A stretch of DNA of 15,467 nucleotides from Brevundimonas sp. UBA7635 (lineage in GTDB: Bacteria; Pseudomonadota; Alphaproteobacteria; Caulobacterales; Caulobacteraceae). This document shows, piece after piece, positions 1-6,920 of the stretch. The stretch's first letter is position 1. Each line of letters opens with the position of its first letter. A program made the position numbers and the translations under genes. The notes under the pieces are model-generated. The model was not told the DNA's origin. It worked only from the letters and a program-made list of their open reading frames with translations, and ran no database searches. The stretch spans positions 6,004 through 21,470 of the forward strand of contig DLIT01000166.1 in assembly GCA_002483865.1 (NCBI GenBank). Direction: 5' to 3'.

Positions 1-792
1 AAGGGCTCCAGCATGTGGAACGCGATTGATGCCGTGAAATCGGGAGCCGCCCAGGCGGCGGTTTCTGCGGGCAACACGGGTGCCCTGATGGCCATCTCCA
101 AACTCCTGCTTCGTATGGCGGCTGCGGGACTGGAGCGTCCGGCAATCGTCGCCAGCTGGCCGACGACCAAAGGCTATACGGCAGTGCTCGATGTGGGTGC
201 CAACATCGGCAGCGATGCCAAGCAACTGATCGAGTTCGCCATCATGGGCGAAGCCTTCCAGGCTGCGGTCCATGGTGTGCAAAATCCCAAGGTTGGGCTG
301 CTGAATATTGGATCAGAGGACGTCAAGGGTCACGAGGAACTGCGCGAAGCCCACGCCATCCTGCGTAGCGGGAGCCTGCCCCTGAACTATTTCGGCTTCG
401 TCGAGGGCAATGACATTCCCAAGGGCACGGTCGATGTGATCGTGACCGACGGCTTCACCGGCAATGTGGCGCTGAAGACCGCCGAGGGCACGGCGCGGTT
501 CATCTCGACCCTTCTTAAAGAAGCTCTGACTTCGGGACCTATGGCCAAGCTGGGCGCGGTGATTGCCATGCCAGCGCTGAAACGCATGGCTGGTCGGATC
601 GACCCCAATACTGTCAATGGTGGCCCGCTTCTGGGGCTCAATGGCATTGTCGTGAAGAGTCACGGGGGGGCGTCTGCTCAGGGCTTCGCCAATGCTATTC
701 GCGTGGCGGTGGATCTGTCCCGCAGTGATTATTCGGCCAAGGTTGGGGCCAATCTGGCCCGACTTTCGAGCGTTGTTGAGCCGTCATCGTGA
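1..792 (+). CDS. plsX: Phosphate acyltransferase PlsX, 5' end missing
   Basis: PlsX transfers an acyl group from acyl-ACP to phosphate, giving acyl-phosphate for PlsY in phospholipid synthesis; it is a peripheral membrane enzyme in the family. The frame is open from base 1 (K-G-S-S-M), so the gene starts upstream of the window. The ATG at 13 is internal. The visible 263 residues are the C-terminal three quarters of a protein usually near 340-350 aa. Recognisable PlsX blocks are the [11 protein letters not shown] segment near the left end, [25 protein letters not shown], and the late [18 protein letters not shown] block. It ends 28 bases before fabH in the same direction, the usual plsX-fabH pair. 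Nothing looks broken in the visible part. Confidence 0.95.
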   Translation, partial: KGSSMWNAIDAVKSGAAQAAVSAGNTGALMAISKLLLRMAAAGLERPAIVASWPTTKGYTAVLDVGANIGSDAKQLIEFAIMGEAFQAAVHGVQNPKVGLLNIGSEDVKGHEELREAHAILRSGSLPLNYFGFVEGNDIPKGTVDVIVTDGFTGNVALKTAEGTARFISTLLKEALTSGPMAKLGAVIAMPALKRMAGRIDPNTVNGGPLLGLNGIVVKSHGGASAQGFANAIRVAVDLSRSDYSAKVGANLARLSSVVEPSS

Positions 793-820
793 CGACAGGC
801 CAGTCTTTGGAGACCAGGGC

Positions 821-1798
821 GTGACCCAAGTTCGCAGCGCGGTAACCGGAATCGGCTCTTTCCTGCCTGAAAAGGTAGTGACCAATGCCGATCTGGCCCG
901 TTTCGTGGATACCTCGGACGAGTGGATCGTAGAGCGGACGGGCATCCGTCAGCGTCACCAGGCCGCAGACGATCAGCCAACCAGTGACCTGGCGGTCGAG
1001 GCTGCCCGTCGTGCGTTGGCACAGGCCGGAAAGACAGCCGCCGACGTCGATCTGATCATTGTTGCGACTACCACGCCCGACAGCACCTTCCCCGCCACCG
1101 CTGCCCTGGTGCAGGCAAAGTTGGGTGCCCCTGTCGGGATCGCCTTTGATGTCCAGGCGGTCTGCTCAGGCTTTGTCTACGCGCTCAGCGTAGCTGACGG
1201 CTTTGTGGCACGCGGCATGGCAAAATGCGCCCTGGTGATCGGGGCCGAGGAAATGACCCGCCTGATGGACTGGTCTGACCGCACGACCTGCGTGCTGTTT
1301 GGCGATGGGGCCGGGGCCTTTGTGCTGGAGCCGCGCGAAGGCACAGGCACCAAGCAAGACCAGGGCATTCTCGGCTTTGCCCTGCGCTGCGACGGGTCCA
1401 AGTCGGATCTGCTCTATGTCGATGGCGGACCTTCTACGACCGGAAGCGTGGGTCATCTGCGCATGCTTGGCAATCAGGTATTCCGTCACGCCGTGGTGAA
1501 CATCTCTGAAGCCATTGTCGCGGCCACCGAGGCTGCGGCTGTATCCATTCCTGAGATCGACTGGTTCGTGCCGCATCAAGCCAACCAGCGGATCATTCGG
1601 GGCGTTGGTGAACGCCTGGGCCTTGATGAAAACAAGGTGATTTCAACGGTCGACCGTCACGCGAACACCTCTGCTGCCTCTATCCCCCTGGCCATGGATG
1701 CGGCCATGCAGGACGGGCGGATCAAGTCCGGCGATCTGATTGTGGTGGAAGCCATGGGTGGGGGCTTGACCTGGGGCGCGTGTACGTTCCGACTGTAG
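821..1798 (+). CDS. fabH: 3-oxoacyl-ACP synthase III (KAS III)
   Basis: FabH condenses acetyl-CoA with malonyl-ACP to begin type II fatty acid synthesis in the cytoplasm. I place the start at GTG 821, giving 325 aa, the usual length. A GGAG at 809-812 lies 8 bases before it, and the protein then begins directly at the family's first strand ([15 protein letters not shown]). The longer open frame from 692 runs through the end of plsX and is not used. The catalytic triad is visible: Cys115 in AVCSGF, His252 in VPHQANQRI and Asn282 in HANTSAAS. The [10 protein letters not shown] segment (161-170) and C-terminal [10 protein letters not shown] are also typical. It sits between plsX and ihfA, probably one transcript. 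All key residues are present. Confidence 0.96.
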   Translation: MTQVRSAVTGIGSFLPEKVVTNADLARFVDTSDEWIVERTGIRQRHQAADDQPTSDLAVEAARRALAQAGKTAADVDLIIVATTTPDSTFPATAALVQAKLGAPVGIAFDVQAVCSGFVYALSVADGFVARGMAKCALVIGAEEMTRLMDWSDRTTCVLFGDGAGAFVLEPREGTGTKQDQGILGFALRCDGSKSDLLYVDGGPSTTGSVGHLRMLGNQVFRHAVVNISEAIVAATEAAAVSIPEIDWFVPHQANQRIIRGVGERLGLDENKVISTVDRHANTSAASIPLAMDAAMQDGRIKSGDLIVVEAMGGGLTWGACTFRL

Positions 1799-1871
1799 TT
1801 TCTGATTCAGTGCTTTGATTTCAGGCCAGTTTGACTTCTTATGGGCAAGGACACGGCAACGGAGGCACGCA

Positions 1872-2180
1872 GTGACGGGACAAGACACCCTGACCCGGGC
1901 GGATTTGTGTGAGGCAGTGCATGAGGAGGTGGGACTTTCCCGCCACGAATGCTCCGGCCTTGTTGAGCGTACGCTTGAACTTGTTGTTGAATCGCTTGAG
2001 CAGGGCGAGACGGTAAAGCTGTCTGGCTTCGGCGTTTTTCAGGTTCGCGAGAAGCGGGCCCGGATGGGGCGAAACCCCAAGACGGGCGAGCCAGCCGCGA
2101 TCAATCCCCGCCGTGTCATCAGCTTCCGTGCCTCTCAGATCATGAAGAGCCGCGTCCATGATGCGGCGTTAACGGACTAG
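1872..2180 (+). CDS. ihfA: Integration host factor alpha subunit
   Basis: IHF-alpha pairs with IHF-beta to bend DNA sharply at specific sites in recombination, replication and transcription. The start chosen is GTG 1872, with GGAGG at 1861-1865 six bases upstream. This gives 102 aa, close to the family norm of about 100. The longer frame from 1815 would add an unlikely N-terminal tail. Helical dimerisation part: residues 7-45. The KLSGFGVF strand turn is at 49-56. The beta-ribbon arm GRNPKTGEP carries the intercalating proline at residue 69. The C-terminal part has [16 protein letters not shown]. The GRNPKTGE arm and overall sequence fit IHF-alpha better than HU. A 73-base gap to fabH contains no obvious terminator, so read-through from plsX-fabH is likely. 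The merR gene follows after 5 bases. Confidence 0.93.
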   Translation: MTGQDTLTRADLCEAVHEEVGLSRHECSGLVERTLELVVESLEQGETVKLSGFGVFQVREKRARMGRNPKTGEPAAINPRRVISFRASQIMKSRVHDAALTD

Positions 2181-2185
2181 TATTC

Positions 2186-2605
2186 TTGGCTAAAAGCCCT
2201 ACCGCGTTCCGCACGATTTCCGAAGCTTCGGAGGAAGTCGGCACCCCTCAGCACGTCCTGCGTTTCTGGGAATCCAAGTTTGACTTCATCCAGCCCGTCA
2301 AGCGGGCTGGGGGACGGCGCTTCTATCGCCCTGAGGACGTGACCCTGCTGAAGGCGGTGCGTCGCCTGCTGCATGACGAAGGCCTGACGATCCGGGGCGT
2401 CCAGCGCCTGTTCAAGGAGCAGGGCAGGGCGCGGGTCCTGGCCTATGGCGATCCCGGCAGCGCCCTGGACCTGGGGCCGGACATTGAACGTGAACAAACG
2501 CCTGCGGCAGCCTCAACCGGCAGCGCATCCTGGACCCGTTTGGGCGCTGTCCTGGCCGACCTGGAACAGGCAAAAGCCCGACTGGACGCGGTTCTCGCTC
2601 GCTAG
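2186..2605 (+). CDS. MerR-family transcriptional regulator
   Basis: A 139-aa protein with one N-terminal MerR winged helix-turn-helix: residues 8-80, including [22 protein letters not shown], the wing [13 protein letters not shown] and a second helix pair to about LFKEQG. The C-terminal third (81-139) is Ala/Gly/Asp-rich, ending in a short helix that could support dimerisation. I see no cysteine-based metal site, so the ligand, if any, is unknown. The only possible start is TTG 2186, since an in-frame stop lies at 2159-2161. The ribosome binding site is poor. With only 5 bases after ihfA, translation probably depends on coupling. A MerR gene directly after ihfA is a recurrent alphaproteobacterial arrangement. 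No target can be named. Confidence 0.88.
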   Translation: MAKSPTAFRTISEASEEVGTPQHVLRFWESKFDFIQPVKRAGGRRFYRPEDVTLLKAVRRLLHDEGLTIRGVQRLFKEQGRARVLAYGDPGSALDLGPDIEREQTPAAASTGSASWTRLGAVLADLEQAKARLDAVLAR

Positions 2606-2638
2606 GGCGAACTTATTGTTCAAAAGGCATTTTAGGGT

Positions 2639-2667
2639 TTGCTCCAGACGGAATCGCCGTCTATACG
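2639..2667 (+). promoter_or_regulatory. Possible promoter of tRNA-Pro
   Basis: TTGCTC (2639-2644) and TATACG (2662-2667) are spaced by exactly 17 bases and match the sigma-70-type -35 and -10 at 3 and 4 of 6 positions. Initiation about 7 bases downstream would leave a very short leader before the tRNA at 2677. The spacer contains a 6-bp inverted repeat, AGACGG-AATCG-CCGTCT (2646-2662). This is pattern matching only. Confidence 0.35.
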
Positions 2668-2676
2668 GACCTCCTT

Positions 2677-2753
<77 letters not shown>

Positions 2754-2776
2754 TTCTCTCTGAGAATGATTGGTTT

Positions 2777-2802
2777 AAGGGCCGCCTTAGGGCGGCCCTT
2801 TT
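2777..2802 (+). terminator. Intrinsic terminator after tRNA-Pro
   Basis: A perfect 10-bp inverted repeat, AAGGGCCGCC (2777-2786) and GGCGGCCCTT (2791-2800), encloses a 4-base loop and runs into TTTT (2799-2802). On the opposite strand the stem is not followed by a T-run, so it probably acts only on the tRNA transcript. From 2803 to the stop of the next gene (2874) I see nothing. Confidence 0.9.
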
Positions 2803-2873
2803 CCGTTCATGTCCTAAGCATGGCCTGCTCGGGTACCTTTTGACGCTCAAGGCAGGGATGCTTCGGGCTCATG

Positions 2874-3587
2874 TCATTCTGAAGCAGATGCTCTTAGGTC
2901 AAAGCGATCTTGGATTTGCGGCCATTCGCGTCCGCCTGTGCTGCGGGTCCAAGAAGTATTGGACCGTTTGATCTGGGCTGGATTGCCGGCAATCAGACTA
3001 CAGGGTGCAAAGCGCTTGCCCGTAACGATGGAATTGGTAGCGATGATGCTGCCCTTGCCCACGTGAGCGTTCTTCATGATGCGAGAAGCCGCGCCAATCC
3101 AGACGTGCTCTTCGATCGTGGTTTCGGACATTGTGCTGCTGAGAAGTTCGCCGGTGGTAACGTCCACGACGCCATGATTATCGCCGAGATAAATGGCAAT
3201 ATTGTCCGCAAACATGCAGTCGGCCCCCACCTTTAGAGAGCCGCCCATAGCGGTCACGTTGACGCCGTTGCTTGTGCAGTTCTCGCCGAATTCAATGTGC
3301 GCTTCTCCAAAAAAGCTCACGTTATAGATGCCCGTTGTCTTTGGTCCGAAGGAAATGCTTCCTGTTAGCGCTCCAAGGGCCAGACCAAGCCGTGGAACTG
3401 AATGCAGGATTATCTCAATTTTTGAGGCATCCGGGTCATTACGGGAAGCCCCAAAGGCACGAATATTCAAATTCGATTTAAGCAGGGCTTCATCCTGCTC
3501 GTAGAATGAAATCGAACCGTTAAGACGCTTTGCTTCCTGGTCCAAGAGGCATTGGGTCGGTAATTCTTTGATCAGTATTGTTTTCAT
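2874..3587 (-). CDS. Hexapeptide-repeat acyltransferase, probably acquired
   Basis: A 237-aa protein starting at ATG 3587. The longer open frame to 3755 would run over the neighbouring DUF2842 gene. The C-terminal half is a left-handed beta-helix transferase: GDNHGVVDVTTGE (135-147, His138 a candidate catalytic base), then TIEEHVWIGAASRIMKNAHVGKGS and the closing SLIAGNPAQIKRS. This layout matches O-acetyltransferases acting on capsule, exopolysaccharide or O-antigen sugars, but the substrate cannot be read from sequence. The N-terminal 70 residues are unlike any domain I recognise. The G+C content is distinctly low: hand counts give 27/60 at 3301-3360 and 23/60 at 3541-3600, against 48/60 inside the heme A synthase gene. 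This suggests horizontal transfer beside the tRNA. The ribosome binding site is weak. It may ride on the transcript of the two upstream genes, 32 bases away. Confidence 0.82.
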   Translation of the reverse strand: MKTILIKELPTQCLLDQEAKRLNGSISFYEQDEALLKSNLNIRAFGASRNDPDASKIEIILHSVPRLGLALGALTGSISFGPKTTGIYNVSFFGEAHIEFGENCTSNGVNVTAMGGSLKVGADCMFADNIAIYLGDNHGVVDVTTGELLSSTMSETTIEEHVWIGAASRIMKNAHVGKGSIIATNSIVTGKRFAPCSLIAGNPAQIKRSNTSWTRSTGGREWPQIQDRFDLRASASE

Positions 3588-3619
3588 TTTTTCATGTCCG
3601 GACACAAGAGCCGCAATGC

Positions 3620-3817
3620 CTATTTCCCCCGCTCTGCCCAGCGGATCAGGGGGATGAGCGGGATGCCCCAGCCGATGCCGGCGATGGGGAAGAAGATCAG
3701 GTCGGCCCACCAGGCGTCGGGCAGCATTTCGTTGACCATGACCGCCCCCCAGCACCAGAAGACCAGGAAGGCCACCACGACGATCGTGGCGATGAAGCGC
3801 CGCGTGCGAGCTCCCAT
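3620..3817 (-). CDS. DUF2842-family small membrane protein
   Basis: A 65-aa protein with two predicted membrane helices (about residues 6-28 and 35-56) and a basic start (MGARTRR). The PLIRWAER ending and the WWADLIFFPIAGIGWGIPLIPLIRW stretch are, from memory, the pattern of DUF2842, an alphaproteobacterial family without assigned function. The start is ATG 3817, whose A is also the last base of the upstream gene's TGA (TGATG overlap), so translation is coupled. The frame remains open upstream to 3976, but that part lies antiphase over the upstream gene. It lies in the block divergent from heme A synthase, so a link to cytochrome oxidase assembly is conceivable but is inference. Confidence 0.8.
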   Translation of the reverse strand: MGARTRRFIATIVVVAFLVFWCWGAVMVNEMLPDAWWADLIFFPIAGIGWGIPLIPLIRWAERGK

Positions 3818-4071
3818 CAGCGTTTGCTCCGGAACAGGAAGTAGGTGACCAGACCGATCACGCTGGCGACCCCGGCCCAGGCCAGCCAGTCCCAGTCGGT
3901 GAGCACGGCAGCATTGAACACGCGGATGGCCAGGAATGCCCCACACGCGGCGGAGACAGAGGCGACCAGCAGGCATCCGCTGAGGCTGCGGCGGCCCGCC
4001 AGGCCGTGGGCTACGAGGCCCAGGAACAGAACGCCGCCAGCGGCCGCGCCAAGTTGCAGATAGGGTGCCAC
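3817..4071 (-). CDS. Small predicted membrane protein, 84 aa
   Basis: I do not recognise this family. It starts at GTG 4071, preceded by a perfect GGAGGA (complement of 4078-4083) with six bases between, so the start is well supported. The 84 residues form about three hydrophobic helices (roughly 5-25, 31-52 and 62-81), separated by short basic or acidic turns (GRRS, LTDWDW), and end in FRSKR, suggesting a cytoplasmic C-terminus. There are two cysteines (residues 33 and 43) but no metal motif. Its stop overlaps the ATG of the DUF2842 gene. It is divergent from heme A synthase across a 130-base gap that must hold both promoters. A TTGACG (4091-4096) lies there without a convincing -10 partner. 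Confidence 0.78.
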   Translation of the reverse strand: MAPYLQLGAAAGGVLFLGLVAHGLAGRRSLSGCLLVASVSAACGAFLAIRVFNAAVLTDWDWLAWAGVASVIGLVTYFLFRSKR

Positions 4072-4140
4072 TCAGGCTCCTCCGGACAGGTTGACGCTTT
4101 TACGTCGAAAGCGACTCGATCTTGCCGCGCAGGGGAGGCA

Positions 4141-4178
4141 TACCCCAACTGTCGCACGGTGGGTTAGGCGACAGGGTA
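4141..4178 (+). promoter_or_regulatory. Hairpin in the leader of heme A synthase
   Basis: CTGTCGC (4149-4155) is perfectly complementary to GCGACAG (4168-4174) around a 12-base loop, and TACC (4141-4144) can pair with GGTA (4175-4178) across a small bulge. No T-run follows, so it is not a terminator. It lies 23 bases before the ATG and could be an RNA control element or an operator. Function is unproven. Confidence 0.35.
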
Positions 4179-4201
4179 ACGGGGCGAACGGCAGGCGTCG
4201 A

Positions 4202-5269
4202 ATGAACCGCTTTTTAGAACAAGATCGTAGCCGCGCGGTAGGGCTGTGGCTCTTTATCAGCGCGGCCCTGGTTTTTGCCATGGTTGTGGTGGGCGGCGTG
4301 ACCCGCCTGACGGGCTCGGGCCTGTCGATCACCGAGTGGCAGCCGATCATGGGGGCCATCCCGCCGCTGAGTGCGGCCGAGTGGGCCGAAGCCTTTGATA
4401 AGTACAAGGCGATCCCTCAGTACCAGCTGGTCAATGCGGGGATGAGCCTGGGCGAGTTCCAGTCCATCTTCTGGTGGGAATGGATTCACCGGCTGCTGGG
4501 CCGTTTGATCGGCGTGGTCTTTGCCGTGCCCTTCTTCATCTTCCTGGCTCTGAAGAAGCTGCCCCGCCGCCTGGTCGGCCGGTGCCTGGTCCTGCTGGCC
4601 CTGGGCGGGCTGCAGGGCTTCATCGGCTGGTGGATGGTGTCCAGCGGCCTGTCGGAACGGGTCGACGTAGCCCCCGAGCGCCTGGCCACGCACCTGGGTC
4701 TGGCCTTCCTGATCTTTGCCGGCCTGATCTGGACCGGGCTGGAGGCCTGGAGTGGATCGGACCATACGCGCGCGCCGCGGGGCTGGTCCTGGGGTGCCGG
4801 GATCCTGCTGCTGCTGGTCTTTGTCCAGTGCCTGCTGGGCGGGCTCGTGGCCGGGGCCAAGGCGGGCTACATCTATACGGACTGGCCTTTGATGAATGGG
4901 ACCTTCTTCCCGCCGGTCGAGTGGGCGGCTGGCGGGCTCAGCTTCCTGCACGACCAGGGCCTGGTGCAGTTCAATCACCGGATCGGGGCCTATGTCCTGC
5001 TGCTGGCCGTCTCGGCCTATGCGCTCCATGCCTGGCGCTGGCGCCTAGCCGAGGGGTCGGGCGGCTCGGCCTATGTCCTGGCCGGGCTCGTCTGGGCCCA
5101 GGCCATCCTGGGAATCGTGACCCTGATCCATGCCGTGCCCCTGTGGCTGGGCGTGACCCACCAGGCCCTGGCTGCCCTGGTCCTGGGCGCGGCCACGATC
5201 AACCTGTGGCTGGTGCGGCGCTCACGCCCGCGGATCTTCTCGTCGGGACCGCGGCACACGGGCCTGTAG
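4202..5269 (+). CDS. ctaA: Heme A synthase (COX15/CtaA family)
   Basis: Converts heme O to heme A, the cofactor of aa3-type cytochrome c oxidase, in the inner membrane. The protein has 355 aa from ATG 4202, the usual length for the alphaproteobacterial and mitochondrial type. About eight membrane helices are evident (near 12-31, 101-117, 126-148, 163-181, 199-218, 258-276, 290-309 and 317-337). The four heme-ligand histidines occur in their family contexts: His96 (EWIHRLLGR), His164 (ATHLGLA), His259 (FNHRIGAY) and His320 (VTHQALA). GGVTRLTGSGLSITEWQPIMGA near the N-terminus is also diagnostic. The Cys pair of Bacillus CtaA is absent, as expected for this subtype. The ribosome binding site is weak. 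No other oxidase genes are in the window. The gene ends at a shared terminator with cobS. Confidence 0.95.
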   Translation: MNRFLEQDRSRAVGLWLFISAALVFAMVVVGGVTRLTGSGLSITEWQPIMGAIPPLSAAEWAEAFDKYKAIPQYQLVNAGMSLGEFQSIFWWEWIHRLLGRLIGVVFAVPFFIFLALKKLPRRLVGRCLVLLALGGLQGFIGWWMVSSGLSERVDVAPERLATHLGLAFLIFAGLIWTGLEAWSGSDHTRAPRGWSWGAGILLLLVFVQCLLGGLVAGAKAGYIYTDWPLMNGTFFPPVEWAAGGLSFLHDQGLVQFNHRIGAYVLLLAVSAYALHAWRWRLAEGSGGSAYVLAGLVWAQAILGIVTLIHAVPLWLGVTHQALAALVLGAATINLWLVRRSRPRIFSSGPRHTGL

Positions 5270-5283
5270 TCCGCTGGCAAGAA

Positions 5284-5313
5284 AAAAGGCGGCTCCGTCC
5301 GGAGCCGCCTTTT
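5284..5313. terminator. Bidirectional terminator between ctaA and cobS
   Basis: AAAAGGCGGCTCC (5284-5296) pairs perfectly with GGAGCCGCCTTTT (5301-5313) around the loop GTCC. The GC core is 9 bp, flanked by A-tract and T-tract on either side, so it can stop transcription from both directions. It sits 14 bases after the heme A synthase stop and 23 bases beyond the end of the convergent cobS gene. Confidence 0.93.
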
Positions 5314-5336
5314 CAGTGTCTGGTGTCTGGTCGCCC

Positions 5337-6341
5337 CTAGACGGCGCGAGGCCGGGTCACGGCTTCGGGCAGGTCCTCGCCAAAGGCCCGCTGGTAGAAC
5401 TCGGCGATGGTCGGGCGCTCCAGTTCGTCGCACTTGTTCAGGAAGGTCAGGCGGAAGGCGAGGGCGACATCGCCGCCAAAGATGATGGCGTTCTGGACCC
5501 AGGTGATCACCGTGCGCGGCGACATGACAGTCGAGATGTCACCGTTCATGAAGGCCTGACGGGTCATGTCGGCGACGCGCACCATGGCGGCGATGCGGCG
5601 GCGGCCCTCGGCGTCGTTCCATTCAGGAGCCTTGGCGACAACGATGTCGGCCTCGACCTCATGGTCCAGGTAGTTCAGGGTGGTGACGATGTTCCAACGG
5701 TCCATCTGACCCTGGTTGATCTGCTGGGTGCCGTGATAGAGGCCCGAGGTGTCACCCAGACCGATGGTGTTGCTCGTCGAGAACAGGCGGAACCAGCGGT
5801 TCGGACGAATCACTCGATTCTGGTCCAGCAGGGTCAGGCGGCCCTGGGTCTCCAGAACGCGCTGGATGACGAACATGACGTCCGGGCGACCGGCATCATA
5901 TTCATCAAACACCAGGGCAATTGGACGCTGCAGCGACCAGGGTAGGATGCCCTCGCGGAATTCGGTAACCTGCTTGCCGTCCTTCAGGACAATGGCATCC
6001 TTGCCAATCAGATCGATGCGGCTGACGTGGCTGTCCAGGTTCACGCGCACCAGCGGCCAGTTCAGCCGGGCGGCGACCTGCTCGATGTGGGTCGACTTGC
6101 CGGTGCCGTGATAGCCCTGGACCATGACGCGGCGGTCGTAGGCAAAGCCAGCGCAGATCGCCAGGGTCGTCTGCGGGTCAAAACGGTAGGTGTCGTCGAT
6201 CTCTGGCACATGGGAATCGCGCGTTTCAAACGCAGGCACAACCATGTCGGAATCGATGCCAAAGGCCTCGCGGACCGTCACCTTGCGGTGCGGTTCCATG
6301 GTGACCAGGGGATCGGGGGACGCGTCGAGAGGAGAGGTCAT
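5337..6341 (-). CDS. cobS: CobS-type AAA+ ATPase (cobaltochelatase subunit)
   Basis: CobS is the AAA+ motor of the aerobic ATP-dependent cobaltochelatase CobNST, which inserts cobalt into hydrogenobyrinate diamide; it normally acts with the VWA protein CobT. The 334-aa length fits. I start at ATG 6341, where AGAGGG (complement of 6347-6352) is 5 bases upstream; the in-frame GTG at 6347 lies on that site. Walker A is GYHGTGKST (76-84) and Walker B is IALVFDEYD (141-149). A conserved [19 protein letters not shown] segment (sensor 1 region) follows. Neither cobT nor cobN is present here: the gene is last in its run and meets a terminator. The protein itself is clearly CobS-like; whether it serves cobalamin synthesis in this organism cannot be decided from the window. 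Confidence 0.92.
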   Translation of the reverse strand: MTSPLDASPDPLVTMEPHRKVTVREAFGIDSDMVVPAFETRDSHVPEIDDTYRFDPQTTLAICAGFAYDRRVMVQGYHGTGKSTHIEQVAARLNWPLVRVNLDSHVSRIDLIGKDAIVLKDGKQVTEFREGILPWSLQRPIALVFDEYDAGRPDVMFVIQRVLETQGRLTLLDQNRVIRPNRWFRLFSTSNTIGLGDTSGLYHGTQQINQGQMDRWNIVTTLNYLDHEVEADIVVAKAPEWNDAEGRRRIAAMVRVADMTRQAFMNGDISTVMSPRTVITWVQNAIIFGGDVALAFRLTFLNKCDELERPTIAEFYQRAFGEDLPEAVTRPRAV

Positions 6342-6357
6342 ACACACCCTCTAGAGC

Positions 6358-6389
6358 CCTCGCGCGCGCGGCTCAACACACGCGCGAGG
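6358..6389 (-). promoter_or_regulatory. Inverted repeat upstream of cobS
   Basis: CCTCGCGCG (6358-6366) and CGCGCGAGG (6381-6389) are perfect complements around a 14-base loop, with an alternating CG run at 6361-6370. Read toward cobS it lies just before the ribosome binding site and has no following T-run. It could be a leader hairpin, an operator, or a weak Rho-aided end for ohr. It is far too short for a cobalamin riboswitch. Confidence 0.4.
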
Positions 6390-6400
6390 AAACTTAAGGC

Positions 6401-6829
6401 TTATGCCGCCGACAGCGCCACATCCACGTTGCCGCGCGTGGCATTGGAATAGGGGCAGACGGCATGGGCCTTCTGGATCAGGTCATCAATGACCGACTGC
6501 TCCAGTCCGTGGTCGGTGACCTTGAGCGCCACATCAAGGTTGAAGCCTTCGCCGCGGGTGTTCTTGCCAAAGCCAATGGTGGCCGTGACCCTGGTTTCAG
6601 GCGCGACGGGCGATCCCGCCTTGCCTGACACCAGCCGCAGGGCTCCCAGGTAACAGGCGGCATAGCCGGTAGCGAACAACTGTTCGGGATTGGTGCCATC
6701 GCCGCCCTTGCCGCCCATTTCGGTCGGCGTGGACAGGCGGACGTCGATCTTGCCGTCGTCGGTGGCGGAGCGACCGTCCTCGCGGCCTCCCCCTGATGCT
6801 GTGGCGTGGGCGCGGTACAGAACTTCCAT
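6401..6829 (-). CDS. ohr: Organic hydroperoxide resistance protein (Ohr/OsmC)
   Basis: A thiol peroxidase that reduces organic and fatty-acid hydroperoxides in the cytoplasm, recharged by lipoylated proteins in the characterised family members. It has 142 aa from ATG 6829, with GGAGG (complement of 6838-6842) 8 bases upstream. Ohr subfamily features are visible: Arg20 in the GGGREDGR loop, Glu49 in TNPEQLFATGYAACY with the peroxidatic Cys59, and the second Cys125 in AVCPYSNATRGN. The LSTPTEMGGKGGDGTNPEQ stretch separates Ohr from plain OsmC. No OhrR-type MarR regulator is next to it, and I do not see its usual A+T-rich palindrome in the 91 bases upstream. It lies between the J-domain gene and cobS, which often neighbour each other directly in related genomes. 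Confidence 0.94.
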   Translation of the reverse strand: MEVLYRAHATASGGGREDGRSATDDGKIDVRLSTPTEMGGKGGDGTNPEQLFATGYAACYLGALRLVSGKAGSPVAPETRVTATIGFGKNTRGEGFNLDVALKVTDHGLEQSVIDDLIQKAHAVCPYSNATRGNVDVALSAA

Positions 6830-6884
6830 CGGCGGTGCCTCCGTGAGTTGGGGAGACCCGCATATGGGAACCGGGCAGGGGGCG

Positions 6885-6910
6885 CAAAAGCGGGACAGCC
6901 TAAGCCCCGC
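6885..6910 (-). terminator. Possible weak terminator after the J-domain gene
   Basis: On the minus strand GCGGG (6910-6906) pairs with CCCGC (6894-6890) across an 11-base loop, and TTTT follows (complement of 6886-6889). The stem is only 5 bp, so termination would be partial. It lies between the J-domain gene and ohr. Confidence 0.4.
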
Positions 6911-6920
6911 AAAGACGTGA

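Noticed and set aside
692..820. Upstream extension of fabH into plsX
   Set aside because: The added 43 residues have no FabH similarity, and GTG 821 has a good ribosome binding site at the correct N-terminus.
4214..5029. 271-codon minus-strand open frame opposite heme A synthase
   Set aside because: Low-complexity Gln/Pro/Asp-rich translation, the mirror of a Leu/Ala/Gly-rich membrane protein.
5316..5945. 209-codon plus-strand open frame opposite cobS
   Set aside because: Overlaps the bidirectional terminator and the conserved CobS sequence; no family features.
6342..6400. Cobalamin riboswitch before cobS
   Set aside because: The gap is only 59 bases, too short for the roughly 200-base element, and no B12-box-like sequence is seen.
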